In this document: positions 44,155-55,746 of the stretch, piece after piece
Layout: every line of letters starts with the position of its first letter
Position numbering within the stretch: the stretch's first letter is position 1
From: Schaalia odontolytica
GTDB lineage: Bacteria > Actinomycetota > Actinomycetes > Actinomycetales > Actinomycetaceae
Direction: 5' to 3'
DNA length: 64,000 nucleotides
Assembly: GCF_009730335.1 (NCBI RefSeq)
Contig: NZ_CP046315.1
Location: 930,001 to 994,000 of the forward strand
Notes under the pieces: model-generated
Databases searched by the model: none
Told to the model about the DNA's origin: nothing
Seen by the model: the letters and a program-made list of their open reading frames with translations, nothing else
Made by a program: the position numbers and the translations under genes

Positions 44155-45339
44155 ATGAAGACACGTGGTTTCTTTGGCAAGTTCGCAACGGTTGCGGCCA
44201 CCTTCGCGGCCGGCGCCCTTGCACTGAGCGGATGTGCGGGCGGCGGTGCCGGTGGCGCCTCCAGCTCCGATAGCGGCGCTGCGGCCTCGAACGGCGGCAA
44301 GGTTAAGGTTGGCGTCGCGATGCCGACCCAGACCTCGGAGCGCTGGATCGCCGACGGCAACGCGGTGAAGGAGGGCCTGGAGGCGGCCGGATACGAGGTT
44401 GACCTCCAGTTCGCGAACGACGACATCCCCACCCAGACCCAGCAGATCGACCAGATGATCACCAACGGTGCCACCATCCTGGTCATCGCCTCCATCGACG
44501 GCACGGCCCTCTCGAGCCAGCTCGACACCGCGGGTTCGAAGAACATCCCGGTTATCGCCTACGACCGCCTCATCCGCGACAACGAGAACGTTGACTTCTA
44601 CGTCTCCTTCGACAACTTCAAGGTCGGCGTCGCACAGGGCAACGCCCTGCTGTACGGCCTGGGCCTGACCGATAAGGACGGCAAGAAGCTCGATAATGCA
44701 CCCAAGGGCCCGCTCAACATCGAGCTCTTTGCTGGTTCGCCCGACGACAACAACGCCAAGTTCTTCTTCGACGGCGCCATGAGCGTCCTCAAGCCCTACC
44801 TCGACGACGGCACCCTCGTCGTGAAGTCCGGCCAGACCAGCTTTGACCAGGTTGCCATCCTGCGCTGGCAGCAGGAAGTCGCCCAGAAGCGCATGGAGGA
44901 CCTGCTGACCTCGACCTACGGCGGCGGCTCTGAGCCCCTCGCCGGCGTGCTCTCGCCCTTCGACGGCATCTCCCGCGGCATCATCACCGCTCTCCAGGGC
45001 GCAGGCTACGGCCCCGCCATCAAGGACGGCCTGCCCATCGTGACCGGCCAGGACGCCGAGATTGCCTCCACCAAGATGATCAACGACGGCATTCAGCAGT
45101 CGACGATCTTCAAGGACACCCGTACCCTGGCTGCCCAGGCCGTGACTGTCATCAAGGCGATGGCTGAAGGCAAGGAGCCCGAGGCCAACGACACCACCAC
45201 CTACAACAACGGTGTGAAGGTTGTGCCCTCCTACCTGCTTGAGGTCGAGACCATCTACGCCGACAACCTCAAGGAAAAGCTCATCGACTCCGGTTACTTC
45301 ACCCAGGCCGACGTCGATGCGGGCGTCGTGAAGAAGTAA
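44155..45339 (+). CDS. Sugar-binding lipoprotein of a ChvE-type multiple-monosaccharide ABC transporter
   Basis: 394 residues from ATG 44155 after ACAGGAGAT. Signal peptide with lipobox LSGCAG (Cys about residue 25), then a Ser/Gly-rich linker and a periplasmic-binding type 1 fold: KVGVAMPTQTSERWIADGNA, QIDQMITNGATILVIASIDG, PVIAYDRLIRDNENVDFYVSFDN and PIVTGQDAE. This is the ChvE/XylF-type sequence and pairs with the GguA/GguB-like genes that follow. In the ara context, arabinose, xylose or galactose are candidate ligands. Confidence 0.92.
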   Translation: MKTRGFFGKFATVAATFAAGALALSGCAGGGAGGASSSDSGAAASNGGKVKVGVAMPTQTSERWIADGNAVKEGLEAAGYEVDLQFANDDIPTQTQQIDQMITNGATILVIASIDGTALSSQLDTAGSKNIPVIAYDRLIRDNENVDFYVSFDNFKVGVAQGNALLYGLGLTDKDGKKLDNAPKGPLNIELFAGSPDDNNAKFFFDGAMSVLKPYLDDGTLVVKSGQTSFDQVAILRWQQEVAQKRMEDLLTSTYGGGSEPLAGVLSPFDGISRGIITALQGAGYGPAIKDGLPIVTGQDAEIASTKMINDGIQQSTIFKDTRTLAAQAVTVIKAMAEGKEPEANDTTTYNNGVKVVPSYLLEVETIYADNLKEKLIDSGYFTQADVDAGVVKK

Positions 45340-45347
45340 GCGACGAC

Positions 45348-45375
45348 GGGGTGCGGGGCACTCGCCCCGCACCCC
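45348..45375 (+). terminator. Intercistronic hairpin between binding protein and ATPase genes
   Basis: Perfect 11-bp stem GGGGTGCGGGG / CCCCGCACCCC with a CACTCG loop. Placed right after the binding-protein gene inside the operon, it likely acts as a partial terminator or 3'-end stabiliser that raises binding protein over transporter. Confidence 0.7.
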
Positions 45376-45402
45376 ACCCCATCCGATTCGAGGAATGTAA
45401 AC

Positions 45403-46950
45403 ATGACGCAGAACATTTTGGAAATGCGTGACATCGACAAGGGTTTCAATGGCGTGCCCGTCCTCAAGCACGTCAACCTGGATGTCCGCCCCGGCGAAGT
45501 TCACGCCCTGTGCGGCGAAAACGGCGCCGGCAAGTCCACCCTGATGAAGGTTCTCTCCGGCGTCTACCCCCACGGGCAGTACGACGGAACCATCATCTTC
45601 GATGGCAAGGAAGTCCAATTCCGCTCCATCAAGGACTCTGAGGCGCTCGGCATTGGGATCATCCACCAGGAGCTGGCCCTCGTTCCCTATCTGTCGATCG
45701 CGGAAAACATCTTCCTGGGCGCTGAGAAGCCCCGTAAGCTCGGCCTCATCGACTGGCACGAGGTCAACCACCGCGCCGAAAAGGTCCTGGAAAAGGTTGG
45801 CCTGAACGAAAACGTGACGACCCAGGTCGGCACCCTCGGCGTGGGCAAGCAGCAGCTCATCGAGATCGGCAAGGCCCTGTCCAAGGACGTGCGCCTGCTC
45901 ATTCTGGACGAGCCTACCGCCGCTCTCAACGACAACGACTCGGCCCAGCTCCTCGACCTCGTGCGCAGCCTGCGCGACCAGGGCGTTGCTATCGTTATCA
46001 TCTCCCACAAGCTCGGCGAGATTGCTGAAATCGCTGACCGCACAACGATCCTGCGCGACGGCCAGACCATCGATACAATCGATATGAAAGATCCGGCCTC
46101 CACGCAGGGCAAGATCATCTCGCTCATGGTCGGCCGCGACCTCACTCAGCGCTACCCTGAGCGCAACGTGGAGATCGGCGAGGAGGTCTTCCGCGTGGAA
46201 GACTGGACCGTCTATCACCCGACCCAGGCTGGGCGCGTCGTGATCTCCGGGGCTTCCTTCAATGTGCGTCATGGCGAGGTTGTTGGCATTGCCGGCCTCA
46301 TGGGTGCCGGACGTACTGAGCTTGCGATGAGTATTTTTGGTCGCTCCTTCGGGACGCGTATCTCGGGCAAGCTCTTCAAGGACGGCAAAGAGATTACGAT
46401 CAAGTCCGTCTCGGATGCCATCAAGCACGGCATCGCCTACGCGACCGAGGACCGCAAGCAGTATGGCCTGAACCTTATCGACGACATTCGGCACAACGTG
46501 GCCACCGCAGGCCTGTTCAAGCTCTCGCGCCGAGGCCTCGTCGACGGTCACAAGGAACTCGCGGTCGCCGCCGACTACAAGGAACGGATGAACATCCGCT
46601 CCAACTCGGTCCTCCAAAAGACCGGCTCCCTGTCGGGCGGCAACCAGCAGAAGGTCGTTCTGTCCAAGTGGCTCTACACGGACGCAGACGTCCTCATCCT
46701 TGACGAACCCACGCGCGGCATCGACGTCGGCGCGAAGTTCGAGATCTACACGCTCATCAACAAGATGGTCGAAGAAGGCAAGGCCGTCATCGTCATCTCC
46801 TCCGAACTCGAGGAAATCCTCGGCGTCTCGGACCGCATCTACACCCTGGCGTACGGCCGCATCACCGGCGAGGTCAAGGCCGAAGACGCCACCCAGGAAA
46901 ACCTCATGGAACTCATGACTATCGAACCCGCAAGGGAGGAGCAGAAATGA
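45403..46950 (+). CDS. gguA: Multiple-monosaccharide ABC transporter ATPase (GguA-like)
   Basis: 515 residues with two fused ATPase domains. N-terminal domain: Walker [10 protein letters not shown], signature-like [15 protein letters not shown] and Walker [13 protein letters not shown]-terminal domain: degenerate Walker [10 protein letters not shown], signature [15 protein letters not shown] and Walker [17 protein letters not shown]. This asymmetry is standard for the sugar CUT2 class. It overlaps the permease gene by four bases. Confidence 0.94.
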   Translation: MTQNILEMRDIDKGFNGVPVLKHVNLDVRPGEVHALCGENGAGKSTLMKVLSGVYPHGQYDGTIIFDGKEVQFRSIKDSEALGIGIIHQELALVPYLSIAENIFLGAEKPRKLGLIDWHEVNHRAEKVLEKVGLNENVTTQVGTLGVGKQQLIEIGKALSKDVRLLILDEPTAALNDNDSAQLLDLVRSLRDQGVAIVIISHKLGEIAEIADRTTILRDGQTIDTIDMKDPASTQGKIISLMVGRDLTQRYPERNVEIGEEVFRVEDWTVYHPTQAGRVVISGASFNVRHGEVVGIAGLMGAGRTELAMSIFGRSFGTRISGKLFKDGKEITIKSVSDAIKHGIAYATEDRKQYGLNLIDDIRHNVATAGLFKLSRRGLVDGHKELAVAADYKERMNIRSNSVLQKTGSLSGGNQQKVVLSKWLYTDADVLILDEPTRGIDVGAKFEIYTLINKMVEEGKAVIVISSELEEILGVSDRIYTLAYGRITGEVKAEDATQENLMELMTIEPAREEQK

Positions 46951-48122
46951 CCGCCGAAATCAGCCTGGTTGACATGATGAAGGCCAACCTGCGTCAGGGC
47001 GGCATCTTCATCGCGTTCATCGCCATCGTCGTCCTCTTCTGGGCGTTCAACCCCGACACCTTCCTCTCGTCGGGCAACCTGACGAACATCGTTCTGCAGT
47101 ACTCCTACATCCTGATCCTCGCGATCGGCATGCTCTTCGTCATCGTCCTGGCCCAGATCGACCTCTCCGTCGGCTCGGTCGTGGCCGTGACCGGCGCCCT
47201 CAGTGGCGTCCTCGTCATCAAGCAAGGATACCCCTGGTGGGTCGGCGTCGTTGCCGCCCTCGTCATGGGTATCCTGATCGGTGCGTTCCAGGGATTCTGG
47301 GTCGCCTACGTGGGCATCCCGGGCTTCATCGTCACGCTGGCCGGTATGCTCCTTTTCCGCGGCCTGACCTACCAGGTTCTCGACAATGTCTCGCTATCGC
47401 CCTTCCCCAAGGGCTACTACAACATTGCCAACGGCTTCCTGAACGGCCTCCTGGGCGGCAACGGCTTTGACGTATTCACCCTGGTGATCTTTGGCGTCGG
47501 CGTGGCGGGATTCGCCTACCAGCAGGTGCGCACCCGCCGTGCGCGCATCTCCTACAACCAGGCGGTTGAGGCGATGTGGCTGTTCATCACGAAGATCGTG
47601 CTCACTGCCGTCGTCGTCATGTGGTTCGCCTACAAGCTCTCCACCGAGCGCGGCCTACCCATCGTGCTGATCCTCCTGGCGATCCTCGTTCTCGTCTTCG
47701 GAACCCTCGCCTCCTCGACGATGTTTGGCCGCGATGTGTACGCGATTGGTGGCAACAAGTCCGCCGCCGCCCTGTCCGGCATCGACGTCAAGAAGGTCAC
47801 CTTCTGGTGCTACGTAAACATGGGCTTCCTCGCGGGTGTTGCGGGCGTCGTCTACTCGGCTCGTATGAACGGCGCGCAGCCTTCTGCCGGCAACATGTTC
47901 GAGCTTGATGCAATCGCCGCCTGCTTCATCGGTGGCGCGTCGACGACCGGCGGTATCGGACGTCTGTCCGGCGCGCTCATCGGTGGCCTAATCATGGCCG
48001 TTATGTCCAACGGCATGCAGCTTATGGGTGCCTCCACCTCCACCCAGCAGATCGTCAAGGGAGCCGTCCTGCTCCTGGCTGTCGCCTTCGACGTCTGGAA
48101 CAAGCAGCGCACCTCGGCCTGA
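46947..48122 (+). CDS. gguB: Multiple-monosaccharide ABC transporter permease (GguB-like)
   Basis: 391 residues, CUT2-type permease with about ten membrane helices. [44 protein letters not shown] and the [19 protein letters not shown] coupling segment are family hallmarks, followed by [24 protein letters not shown]. It forms the translocation pore with GguA. An ATGA overlap couples it to gguA. A strong terminator closes the operon. Confidence 0.94.
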   Translation: MTAEISLVDMMKANLRQGGIFIAFIAIVVLFWAFNPDTFLSSGNLTNIVLQYSYILILAIGMLFVIVLAQIDLSVGSVVAVTGALSGVLVIKQGYPWWVGVVAALVMGILIGAFQGFWVAYVGIPGFIVTLAGMLLFRGLTYQVLDNVSLSPFPKGYYNIANGFLNGLLGGNGFDVFTLVIFGVGVAGFAYQQVRTRRARISYNQAVEAMWLFITKIVLTAVVVMWFAYKLSTERGLPIVLILLAILVLVFGTLASSTMFGRDVYAIGGNKSAAALSGIDVKKVTFWCYVNMGFLAGVAGVVYSARMNGAQPSAGNMFELDAIAACFIGGASTTGGIGRLSGALIGGLIMAVMSNGMQLMGASTSTQQIVKGAVLLLAVAFDVWNKQRTSA

Positions 48123-48144
48123 GGCATCGCGAAGCTTCTCATCG

Positions 48145-48178
48145 GGGCGGGGAGTGGCCATGAGGTTGCTCCCCGCCC
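48145..48178 (+). terminator. Terminator of the sugar transporter operon
   Basis: Perfect 10-bp stem GGGCGGGGAG / CTCCCCGCCC around a 14-base loop, followed by TT. Confidence 0.75.
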
Positions 48179-48182
48179 TTGT

Positions 48183-48218
48183 GTATGCCCGCGGGGTGTC
48201 GTATGCCCGTGGGGTGAC
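48183..48218 (+). repeat. Short tandem repeat, two 18-bp units
   Basis: GTATGCCCGCGGGGTGTC is followed directly by GTATGCCCGTGGGGTGAC; only two positions differ. No function evident. Confidence 0.7.
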
Positions 48219-48610
48219 GTGTGTGTCCCGGTTTCTTTCCGTCTCGTGAGCAACCGCGAGGATGGGCGACACGTGCTTCTGAACCAGAATGTGTGGGTGG
48301 GGTCTGTGTGCGTCGCCGTCTATGTTTGTCCGTTTCAATGAGAGGGGTGTGTCCTCGGTGTGCGTGAAAGTTCCTGTTATCGAAAAACGTGCCGGTGGCG
48401 ACGCATTTGAGTTCCGCAGAATTGCAACCACTCGGCAAGTTTGAGTGACCTGTCGCACAGAATTGACGGTTTTTGAGCAAAAAAACGAGATATTTTCGTG
48501 AAATCCGCGAAATCTGGCCCTAAAGTCGGCAAAATTGCCAAAGATTTCGTAGTGTGTCATTCGTGGCCACGACAGTGGTAACCAAGAACGAACAGGAATG
48601 AGGTTTCTCA
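48219..48610. other. Upstream region of the HU gene
   Basis: A 392-base noncoding stretch that becomes AT-rich towards the gene. TTGACG at 48463-48468 could be a -35 with an A-tract and a GATATTTT region following; the spacing is not ideal, so the promoter is tentative. The leader to the gene would be about 110 bases. Confidence 0.4.
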
Positions 48611-48892
48611 ATGTCCGTGAACCGTACCGAGCTTGTCGCTCAGATTGCCGAACGCGCCGACCTGACCAAGGCGAAGGCCGACGAGGCCCTGGCTGCCTTC
48701 CAGGCCGTCCTCGTTGAGTCCCTGGCTAAGGGCGAGGCCGTCAAGGTGACCGGTCTGCTCTCCGTCGAGCGTGTTGAGCGCGCCGCCCGCACCGGCCGTA
48801 ACCCCCGCACCGGCGAAGAGATCAAGATCCCCGCTGGCTACGGTGTGAAGCTCTCCGCTGGCTCCACGCTGAAGAAGGCCGTCTCCAAGTGA
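48611..48892 (+). CDS. hup: HU family DNA-binding protein
   Basis: 93 residues, the short HU form without the lysine-rich tail of mycobacteria and streptomycetes. It starts MSVNRTELVAQIAERADLTKAKADEALAAFQ; the DNA-clamping beta-arm is RAARTGRNPRTGEEIKIPAGYG with the conserved Pro, followed by SAGSTLKKAV. HU dimers bend and compact DNA. AATGAGGTTTCTCA precedes the start, so the ribosome-binding site is modest. A strong terminator follows. Confidence 0.95.
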   Translation: MSVNRTELVAQIAERADLTKAKADEALAAFQAVLVESLAKGEAVKVTGLLSVERVERAARTGRNPRTGEEIKIPAGYGVKLSAGSTLKKAVSK

Positions 48893-48915
48893 CGCGCTGA
48901 CACTAGCGAATAGCC

Positions 48916-48947
48916 TGTGGGGCACGACCGAGTGGTCGTGCCCCACA
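48916..48947 (+). terminator. Terminator of hup
   Basis: Perfect 14-bp stem TGTGGGGCACGACC / GGTCGTGCCCCACA with a GAGT loop. Confidence 0.85.
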
Positions 48948-49626
48948 CGCGTCTCTACCGTCGGATGGCGCCAATGGTGTGCAGAGACCTCGTACACGCG
49001 GTTTACAGGAAAAACGTGTTGGTTGTGTGGTGACTTGTCGGCTTGCTGGTGGTCGACAATGAACATTGACGGTGGTTGTTTCATTGTGGGAGCGTGGCTG
49101 AACGTCTGGCCTGGTATGGGTACTCAGGTTCAGGGCCGCAGTACGCCGAGGCGTGCGAGCTACATGCCAGGCCGGGCACCGTTGTGCCCAACACGCACAC
49201 CGCCTCAGCCGCAGACCCCCATTATCATTGTTTTTCACCGAGGTGGTCAGCGATGTGGGTGCCGCACCGCCCCGAACCGCGACCTCACCGCCACCCAACG
49301 GGGGCATTTGCACCATGAGGGGCGCGACACGCCGGCGACACGCCAAAGGGAGGCTCCTCATGCTGCAAAACCCCCACCATTACCCCTGGTGTCAGGCTCC
49401 CTCACTGGTGCAGTGCCGCTCGGTGGGGTGCCGATAAACGCCGGTAGGGCATCACTGACGGGAACGGGGTAGGGGCACGGTCGGCCAGATCCGCGAGCAC
49501 ACCAGCCCAACGGCAGCGCCCTCGACGATGCCTGGGAGCGAGCCGCGACGGGCACTAGGAGGGCGAAGCAGCCCTGCGCCCTTCAGATGCGCATAACGGC
49601 CCGACGGTGTGGCTGTCGCACATAAC
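48948..49626. other. Long gap without a convincing gene
   Basis: About 680 bases between the hup and opp terminators. Several short open frames exist, but their composition is that of random GC-rich sequence and none has a good ribosome-binding site or a recognisable motif. It may hold decayed sequence. Confidence 0.5.
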
Positions 49627-49662
49627 GTTGCCCCCGGCTCGCGTCAGCGGGCCGGGGGCAAC
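49627..49662 (-). terminator. Terminator of the oligopeptide transporter operon
   Basis: GTTGCCCCCGGCTCGC (49627-49642) pairs with GCGGGCCGGGGGCAAC (49647-49662) with one G-T pair, just past the last stop codon of the minus-strand operon. Confidence 0.75.
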
Positions 49663-49688
49663 GCATGGAGTTCGCATGAACGTGTGTG

Positions 49689-51740
<2,052 letters not shown>

Positions 51741-51750
51741 AGTTCAGTAC

Positions 51751-52650
51751 TCACCTCTTGCGCAGTCGAACTTCGAAGGCGTCACGCAGGCCGTCGCCGA
51801 TGAAGTTGAACGACAGGACCAGGAGGATGATGAGGACGCCCGGCGGGTAGAGCAGCCACCAGTTGCCCGAGTAGACGTGCGACTGGCTGTTGGAGAGCAT
51901 GGCTCCCCAGTCGGTGGCGGGAGGCTGCGCGCCCAGGCCGAGGAACGACAGGTAGGCGACGTAGAGGACGGCGTCTGCGACCTGGAAGGTCGCGTTGACG
52001 ATGACGGTGCCGATCGTATTTCGGACGATGTGTGTCCGGATTGCTCGAGGCATCGAGCCGCCCATGCCGCGCATCGCGACGACGTACTCGCGCGTGCGCA
52101 GGGACAGGGCCTCGCCTCGAATCAATCGGGACGTTCCCAGCCAGGACAGGGCCGACATGATGATGATGAGGACCGGGACGGTCGGCGGGATCATCGTGGC
52201 GATCAGCATGAAGAGGAACAGGACGGGCACGGACATGAGCGCGTCAACGATACGCATCATGATCGCGTCGACCCAGCCTCCCACGAAGCCGGCGATCGCG
52301 CCGTACAGCGTGCCGATCGTAGTGGCGAAGATGCCGGCGAACAGGCCGACGATGATCGAGGTCTGGCCGCCCTTCATGAGGCGTCCGAGCTGGTCGTAAC
52401 CGACCATGTCGGTGCCGAGCGGGTGCTCGGCGGAGGGCGGTAGGGCCGAGTTCGACAGGTCCGTGTGGATCTGGTCGGTCACGTAGAACATCGGGCCGAT
52501 GAACGAGAAGGCCATCAGGATGAGGATCAGGCACACGCCGAAGACGGCGAGCTTGTTCTCCATGAAGACCTGCAGGCCCTGCAGCTTCGTTGACTTGCGG
52601 GCAGTGCGCGCCTTGGCCGGCGCTGCGATAGGTGCGGTTGCAGTGGTCAT
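51751..52650 (-). CDS. Oligopeptide-type ABC transporter permease (OppC/DppC)
   Basis: 299 residues. The N-terminal OppC_N segment (LQGLQVFMENKLAVFGVCLILILMAF) and the LGTDMVGYDQLGRLMKGGQTSIIVG motif are diagnostic, followed by binding-protein-dependent transport helices and the EAA-like coupling region (EYVVAMRGMGGSMPRAIRTHIVRN). The ATG at 52650 overlaps the oppB stop by four bases. It pairs with OppB to form the pore. Confidence 0.94.
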   Translation of the reverse strand: MTTATAPIAAPAKARTARKSTKLQGLQVFMENKLAVFGVCLILILMAFSFIGPMFYVTDQIHTDLSNSALPPSAEHPLGTDMVGYDQLGRLMKGGQTSIIVGLFAGIFATTIGTLYGAIAGFVGGWVDAIMMRIVDALMSVPVLFLFMLIATMIPPTVPVLIIIMSALSWLGTSRLIRGEALSLRTREYVVAMRGMGGSMPRAIRTHIVRNTIGTVIVNATFQVADAVLYVAYLSFLGLGAQPPATDWGAMLSNSQSHVYSGNWWLLYPPGVLIILLVLSFNFIGDGLRDAFEVRLRKR

Positions 52651-53606
52651 TTGGCACGTCCTGCCAGTCGGATACGGGGATCAGCAAGGGCGTAGAGGAA
52701 GTCTGCCAGGAGCGCGCCGATGACGGTCGCGAAGGAGACGATCAGGGCGACGCCGAGGAGAATCGGGTAGTCGCGCCTGCCGGTCGCCTGGTAGTACATG
52801 TAGCCCATGCCGTTGAAGTTGAAGAGCGTCTCGATGACGAGGGCGCCACAGAACATCGCGGGGATGTACAGACCGATCATCGTGATGACGGGGAACATGG
52901 CGTTGCGCAGCGTGTGAACGAAGACGACGCGGAACTCTGACAGGCCCTTCGCGCGAGCGGTACGCACGTACTGCTCGTTGAGGTTATCCACCATCGAGGA
53001 GCGCACGTAGCGTGCGTAGGCGGCGATCGTGCCAATCGACAGCGCGCACACGGGCAGGACCAAGTGATCCCACTGTTCCCACATGACCGACAGGGCCTCG
53101 CCCTGCGGTGCGTCGTTGGGCAGGATCGGCCACACCTGCGAGAAGAGGACGATGAGGAGCAGGCCCGCGAAGAAGATCGGCGTCGAGTAAGCCAACAGAC
53201 ACGCAATCGTCACGATGTAATCGGGGGCTTTATTTCTCTTGACGGCCTGCCACACGCCCAGGGGGATCGCGACGATGAGAGCCAGGATGGTGGACAGGAG
53301 AGACAGGAAGATGGTGCGCGGCAGGCGGGCAGCCAGCAGGTCGTTGACGGACTGGTTGTGCTGGTAGGAGTAGCCGAAGTCGCCGTGTGCAATTTTGTTC
53401 AGGTAGTTGACGTACTGCTCGGGGATGGGCCGGTCGTATCCGTTTTCGTGGTCGAAGGCCGCGAGCTGTTCTTGGGTCGCATCCTTACCGAGTGCTGCTC
53501 GGGCTGCACCGCCCGGCTGAGATTGGAGGAGGATGAAGGTGATGATGGTGACCAGGAAGACAACGATGACTGCCTGGCCGAGGCGTTTGAGGATGAATTG
53601 GATCAT
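52647..53606 (-). CDS. Oligopeptide-type ABC transporter permease (OppB/DppB)
   Basis: 319 residues from the ATG at 53606, six bases after GGAG on the minus strand; a GTG at 53618 would add four residues but places the ribosome-binding site inside the gene. MIQFILKRLGQAVIVVFLVTIITF is the typical OppB start, and EQYVNYLNKIAHGDFGYSY the conserved periplasmic loop. The coupling helix region is YVRTARAKGLSEFRVVFVHTLRNAM. Downstream genes overlap or follow closely. Confidence 0.93.
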   Translation of the reverse strand: MIQFILKRLGQAVIVVFLVTIITFILLQSQPGGAARAALGKDATQEQLAAFDHENGYDRPIPEQYVNYLNKIAHGDFGYSYQHNQSVNDLLAARLPRTIFLSLLSTILALIVAIPLGVWQAVKRNKAPDYIVTIACLLAYSTPIFFAGLLLIVLFSQVWPILPNDAPQGEALSVMWEQWDHLVLPVCALSIGTIAAYARYVRSSMVDNLNEQYVRTARAKGLSEFRVVFVHTLRNAMFPVITMIGLYIPAMFCGALVIETLFNFNGMGYMYYQATGRRDYPILLGVALIVSFATVIGALLADFLYALADPRIRLAGRAK

Positions 53607-53624
53607 TGCGAACTCCACAGTAAG

Positions 53625-53664
53625 GGGGCAGGCGCCCGCATGTGCGGGTGCGGGCGCCTGCCCC
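53625..53664 (-). terminator. Intercistronic hairpin between the binding-protein gene and oppB
   Basis: Perfect 16-bp stem GGGGCAGGCGCCCGCA / TGCGGGCGCCTGCCCC with an 8-base loop, inside the operon and directly after the binding-protein gene, as in the sugar transporter operon. Confidence 0.75.
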
Positions 53665-53685
53665 GTGAGGCGTCAAGGCGAAGGT

Positions 53686-55497
53686 TTACTTACCTTCGGT
53701 CGACCACGACCAATCCTCGGGCCAGGTGTCGCCGGTGGCGTCGAGTTCGCCCAGGTCGAGCGTCTTCTTCACCGCGGTGATCTGGTAGTACGGGTTGGGC
53801 ATCCACAGAACGGGGAGGTCCTCCGCGAGGTAGTCGTTGTATGCCTGGAGAGCGTTGGGCTCGGAGGAGCGGGTCGACTCTTCGATGAGCTTGTCAGCCT
53901 CGGGGTTCTTGTACTGGCCGAGGTTGACGGGAGCGTCAGAGGCGAAGAGGCGCTCGCCGGACGCGTAGATCGGGAAGCCCCACGAGGTCTGGGATCCGAA
54001 GAAGGACATGTCCCAGGTGCAGGGGGTCTCGTCGTCACATGCCTGCGAGGCGCCGACCGAGTCGGGGACCTCGTTCATGTCGATCTTGATGCCGAGCTTG
54101 CCGAACTGGGAGATGATCTCCTCGAACATCTGGTGCGTGGAGACGAAGCCCGACTGGGAGACGAGCTTGAAGTTCAGCTTGTCGCCGGCGTTGATACCCT
54201 CGCCACACTGGTTGGCGCCGGTGCCGGGGTTCTCGCAGGTGGTTTCACCATCGGGCACGACCTTCCAGCCGTGGTCCTCGAGGAGCTTCTTGGCGGCATC
54301 CGGATCGAACTTGTAGACGCAGCCCTCGGTGGTGCCGGTCTTCTCAGCGGGCATCGGGACGGGGCCACAGGTCGGGGAGGCGGTGCCGGACCAGATCTTC
54401 TCAGACAGGGTCGGCTGGTCGATCAGCTGCTGCATCGCCTGGCGGATGTACTTCTGGTTGATGAACTTCGAGCCGGGGGCCTTCTCGTGGAAGTTCAGGG
54501 CCAGGTAGGTGATGGAGTTGCCGGGCCACAGGAAGACGTTGTAGCCCTTGTCCTCGACGGCCTTGCGCTGGTTGTACTGCGCGGCCGGAATGTAGCCGAA
54601 GTCGATGGCGCCCGAACGCACGGAGTTGAACTCAGCGTCGTCACCCGTGAACGCCTTGTAAATCAGCGCGTCGATCTTGGGCTTGTCCTCGCCCCAGTAG
54701 TTCTCGTTGGGGACGAGCTTGAGGCCCTGGTCGGGGGTGAACTCCGCGAGCTTCCAGGGGCCGTTCACCGTCTGCCACAGCGGGTTGGTGGCGTAGGAGG
54801 ACAGGTTCTTGGCCTCGCCCTGCAGGTAGGCGAAGACCTTCTGGGCGCCCTCGGGGGTGCGGTCGAGGTCGGAGACGGCCTCGTCGGCGCTGGTCTTGTC
54901 CCAGGCGTGCTGGGGGAGTAGAGCGACCTTGTTGATCTGGTTGTCAATGAACCAGGCGGGGGCGAACATGGTCTCGGTGGTGATCGAGAACGTGTGCTCG
55001 TCGATGATCTTCAGATCGGCACCGTCGGGGAAGAAGCCCTTCTTGTACGAGGCCCATTCGTCCTTGTTGTTGGTGACGAGGTTCCACCAGAACTCGATGT
55101 CGCGGGTGGTGACGGGCGTGCCGTCGGACCACTTGGCGTCGTCGCGCAGCTTGATGGTGTAGGTCAGGCCGTCCTCAGAGACCTCGGGAACGGTGCCCAG
55201 GGACTTGGGGAGGTTGATCTTGTAGGGGGTTTCAGAGGTGGACTTGTAGGCGAAGAGCGGGCGGTACATCGCCTGGATGAACTGGCCGTTTTCGCCCTGC
55301 GTGTAGCCCTTTGCGGAGATCGGGAAGATCCAGTTGGGGGTACGCGAGGCCATCGTGACCTCGTTCTTTCCGGTTTCCGAGTTGGCTGCCTGGCCGCCGC
55401 CGCTACTGCTGCTGCCACCACAGGCGGACAGGCCCAGGGAGGCGACCATTGCGAGGGCCGCGCCGGTGACCATCCACCGCTTCTTTCTAAGGTTCAT
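53686..55497 (-). CDS. Oligopeptide-type solute-binding lipoprotein (SBP family 5)
   Basis: 603 residues. Signal peptide MNLRKKRWMVTGAALAMVASL with lipobox LSACGG (Cys about residue 26), then the SBP_bac_5 fold: MYRPLFAYKST, LTYTIKLRDDAKWSDGTPVTTRDIEFWW, ALNFHEKAPGSKFINQKYIRQAMQQLID. First gene of the minus-strand operon and divergent from the ROK regulator. Ligand by context: a peptide or peptide-linked amino sugar. TTGGAGCAG precedes the start. Confidence 0.94.
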   Translation of the reverse strand: MNLRKKRWMVTGAALAMVASLGLSACGGSSSSGGGQAANSETGKNEVTMASRTPNWIFPISAKGYTQGENGQFIQAMYRPLFAYKSTSETPYKINLPKSLGTVPEVSEDGLTYTIKLRDDAKWSDGTPVTTRDIEFWWNLVTNNKDEWASYKKGFFPDGADLKIIDEHTFSITTETMFAPAWFIDNQINKVALLPQHAWDKTSADEAVSDLDRTPEGAQKVFAYLQGEAKNLSSYATNPLWQTVNGPWKLAEFTPDQGLKLVPNENYWGEDKPKIDALIYKAFTGDDAEFNSVRSGAIDFGYIPAAQYNQRKAVEDKGYNVFLWPGNSITYLALNFHEKAPGSKFINQKYIRQAMQQLIDQPTLSEKIWSGTASPTCGPVPMPAEKTGTTEGCVYKFDPDAAKKLLEDHGWKVVPDGETTCENPGTGANQCGEGINAGDKLNFKLVSQSGFVSTHQMFEEIISQFGKLGIKIDMNEVPDSVGASQACDDETPCTWDMSFFGSQTSWGFPIYASGERLFASDAPVNLGQYKNPEADKLIEESTRSSEPNALQAYNDYLAEDLPVLWMPNPYYQITAVKKTLDLGELDATGDTWPEDWSWSTEGK

Positions 55498-55508
55498 GAC
55501 TGCTCCAA

Positions 55509-55520
55509 ATCAACGTTGAT
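55509..55520. promoter_or_regulatory. Palindrome in the leader of the binding-protein gene
   Basis: Perfect 12-bp palindrome ATCAACGTTGAT with an AACGTT centre, directly upstream of the ribosome-binding site. It resembles LacI-type sites more than ROK sites. The wider gap (55521-55580) also holds several TGACA/TGTCA words. Confidence 0.4.
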
Positions 55521-55746
55521 CGGGGACACTGACGGATGACAATCCTGTCAGATGACGTTCATCATATGACAGTTTGTCGGCGAATGTTGCCACTTTGGGC
55601 AAAATGTGGAATGTTACGAAAAAATAACAAGATATTTCGACGAAAGAAGTGTAAGACTTTCTTCGGTGGGGCATAATGAATCATGTTCTCAACGATGAGC
55701 GCAGTGTAACGTTGTCGTTACTGCATGCGTACTTAGAGGAGGTGTC

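Noticed and set aside
49221-49238. CATTATCATTGTTTTTCA as a Zur zinc-uptake operator
   Set aside because: Only about 10 of 15 positions agree with the actinobacterial consensus and no zinc-related gene follows.
49023-49472. A 149-residue plus-strand reading frame and neighbouring frames between hup and the opp terminator
   Set aside because: Composition is that of random GC-rich sequence, with no ribosome-binding site or family motif.
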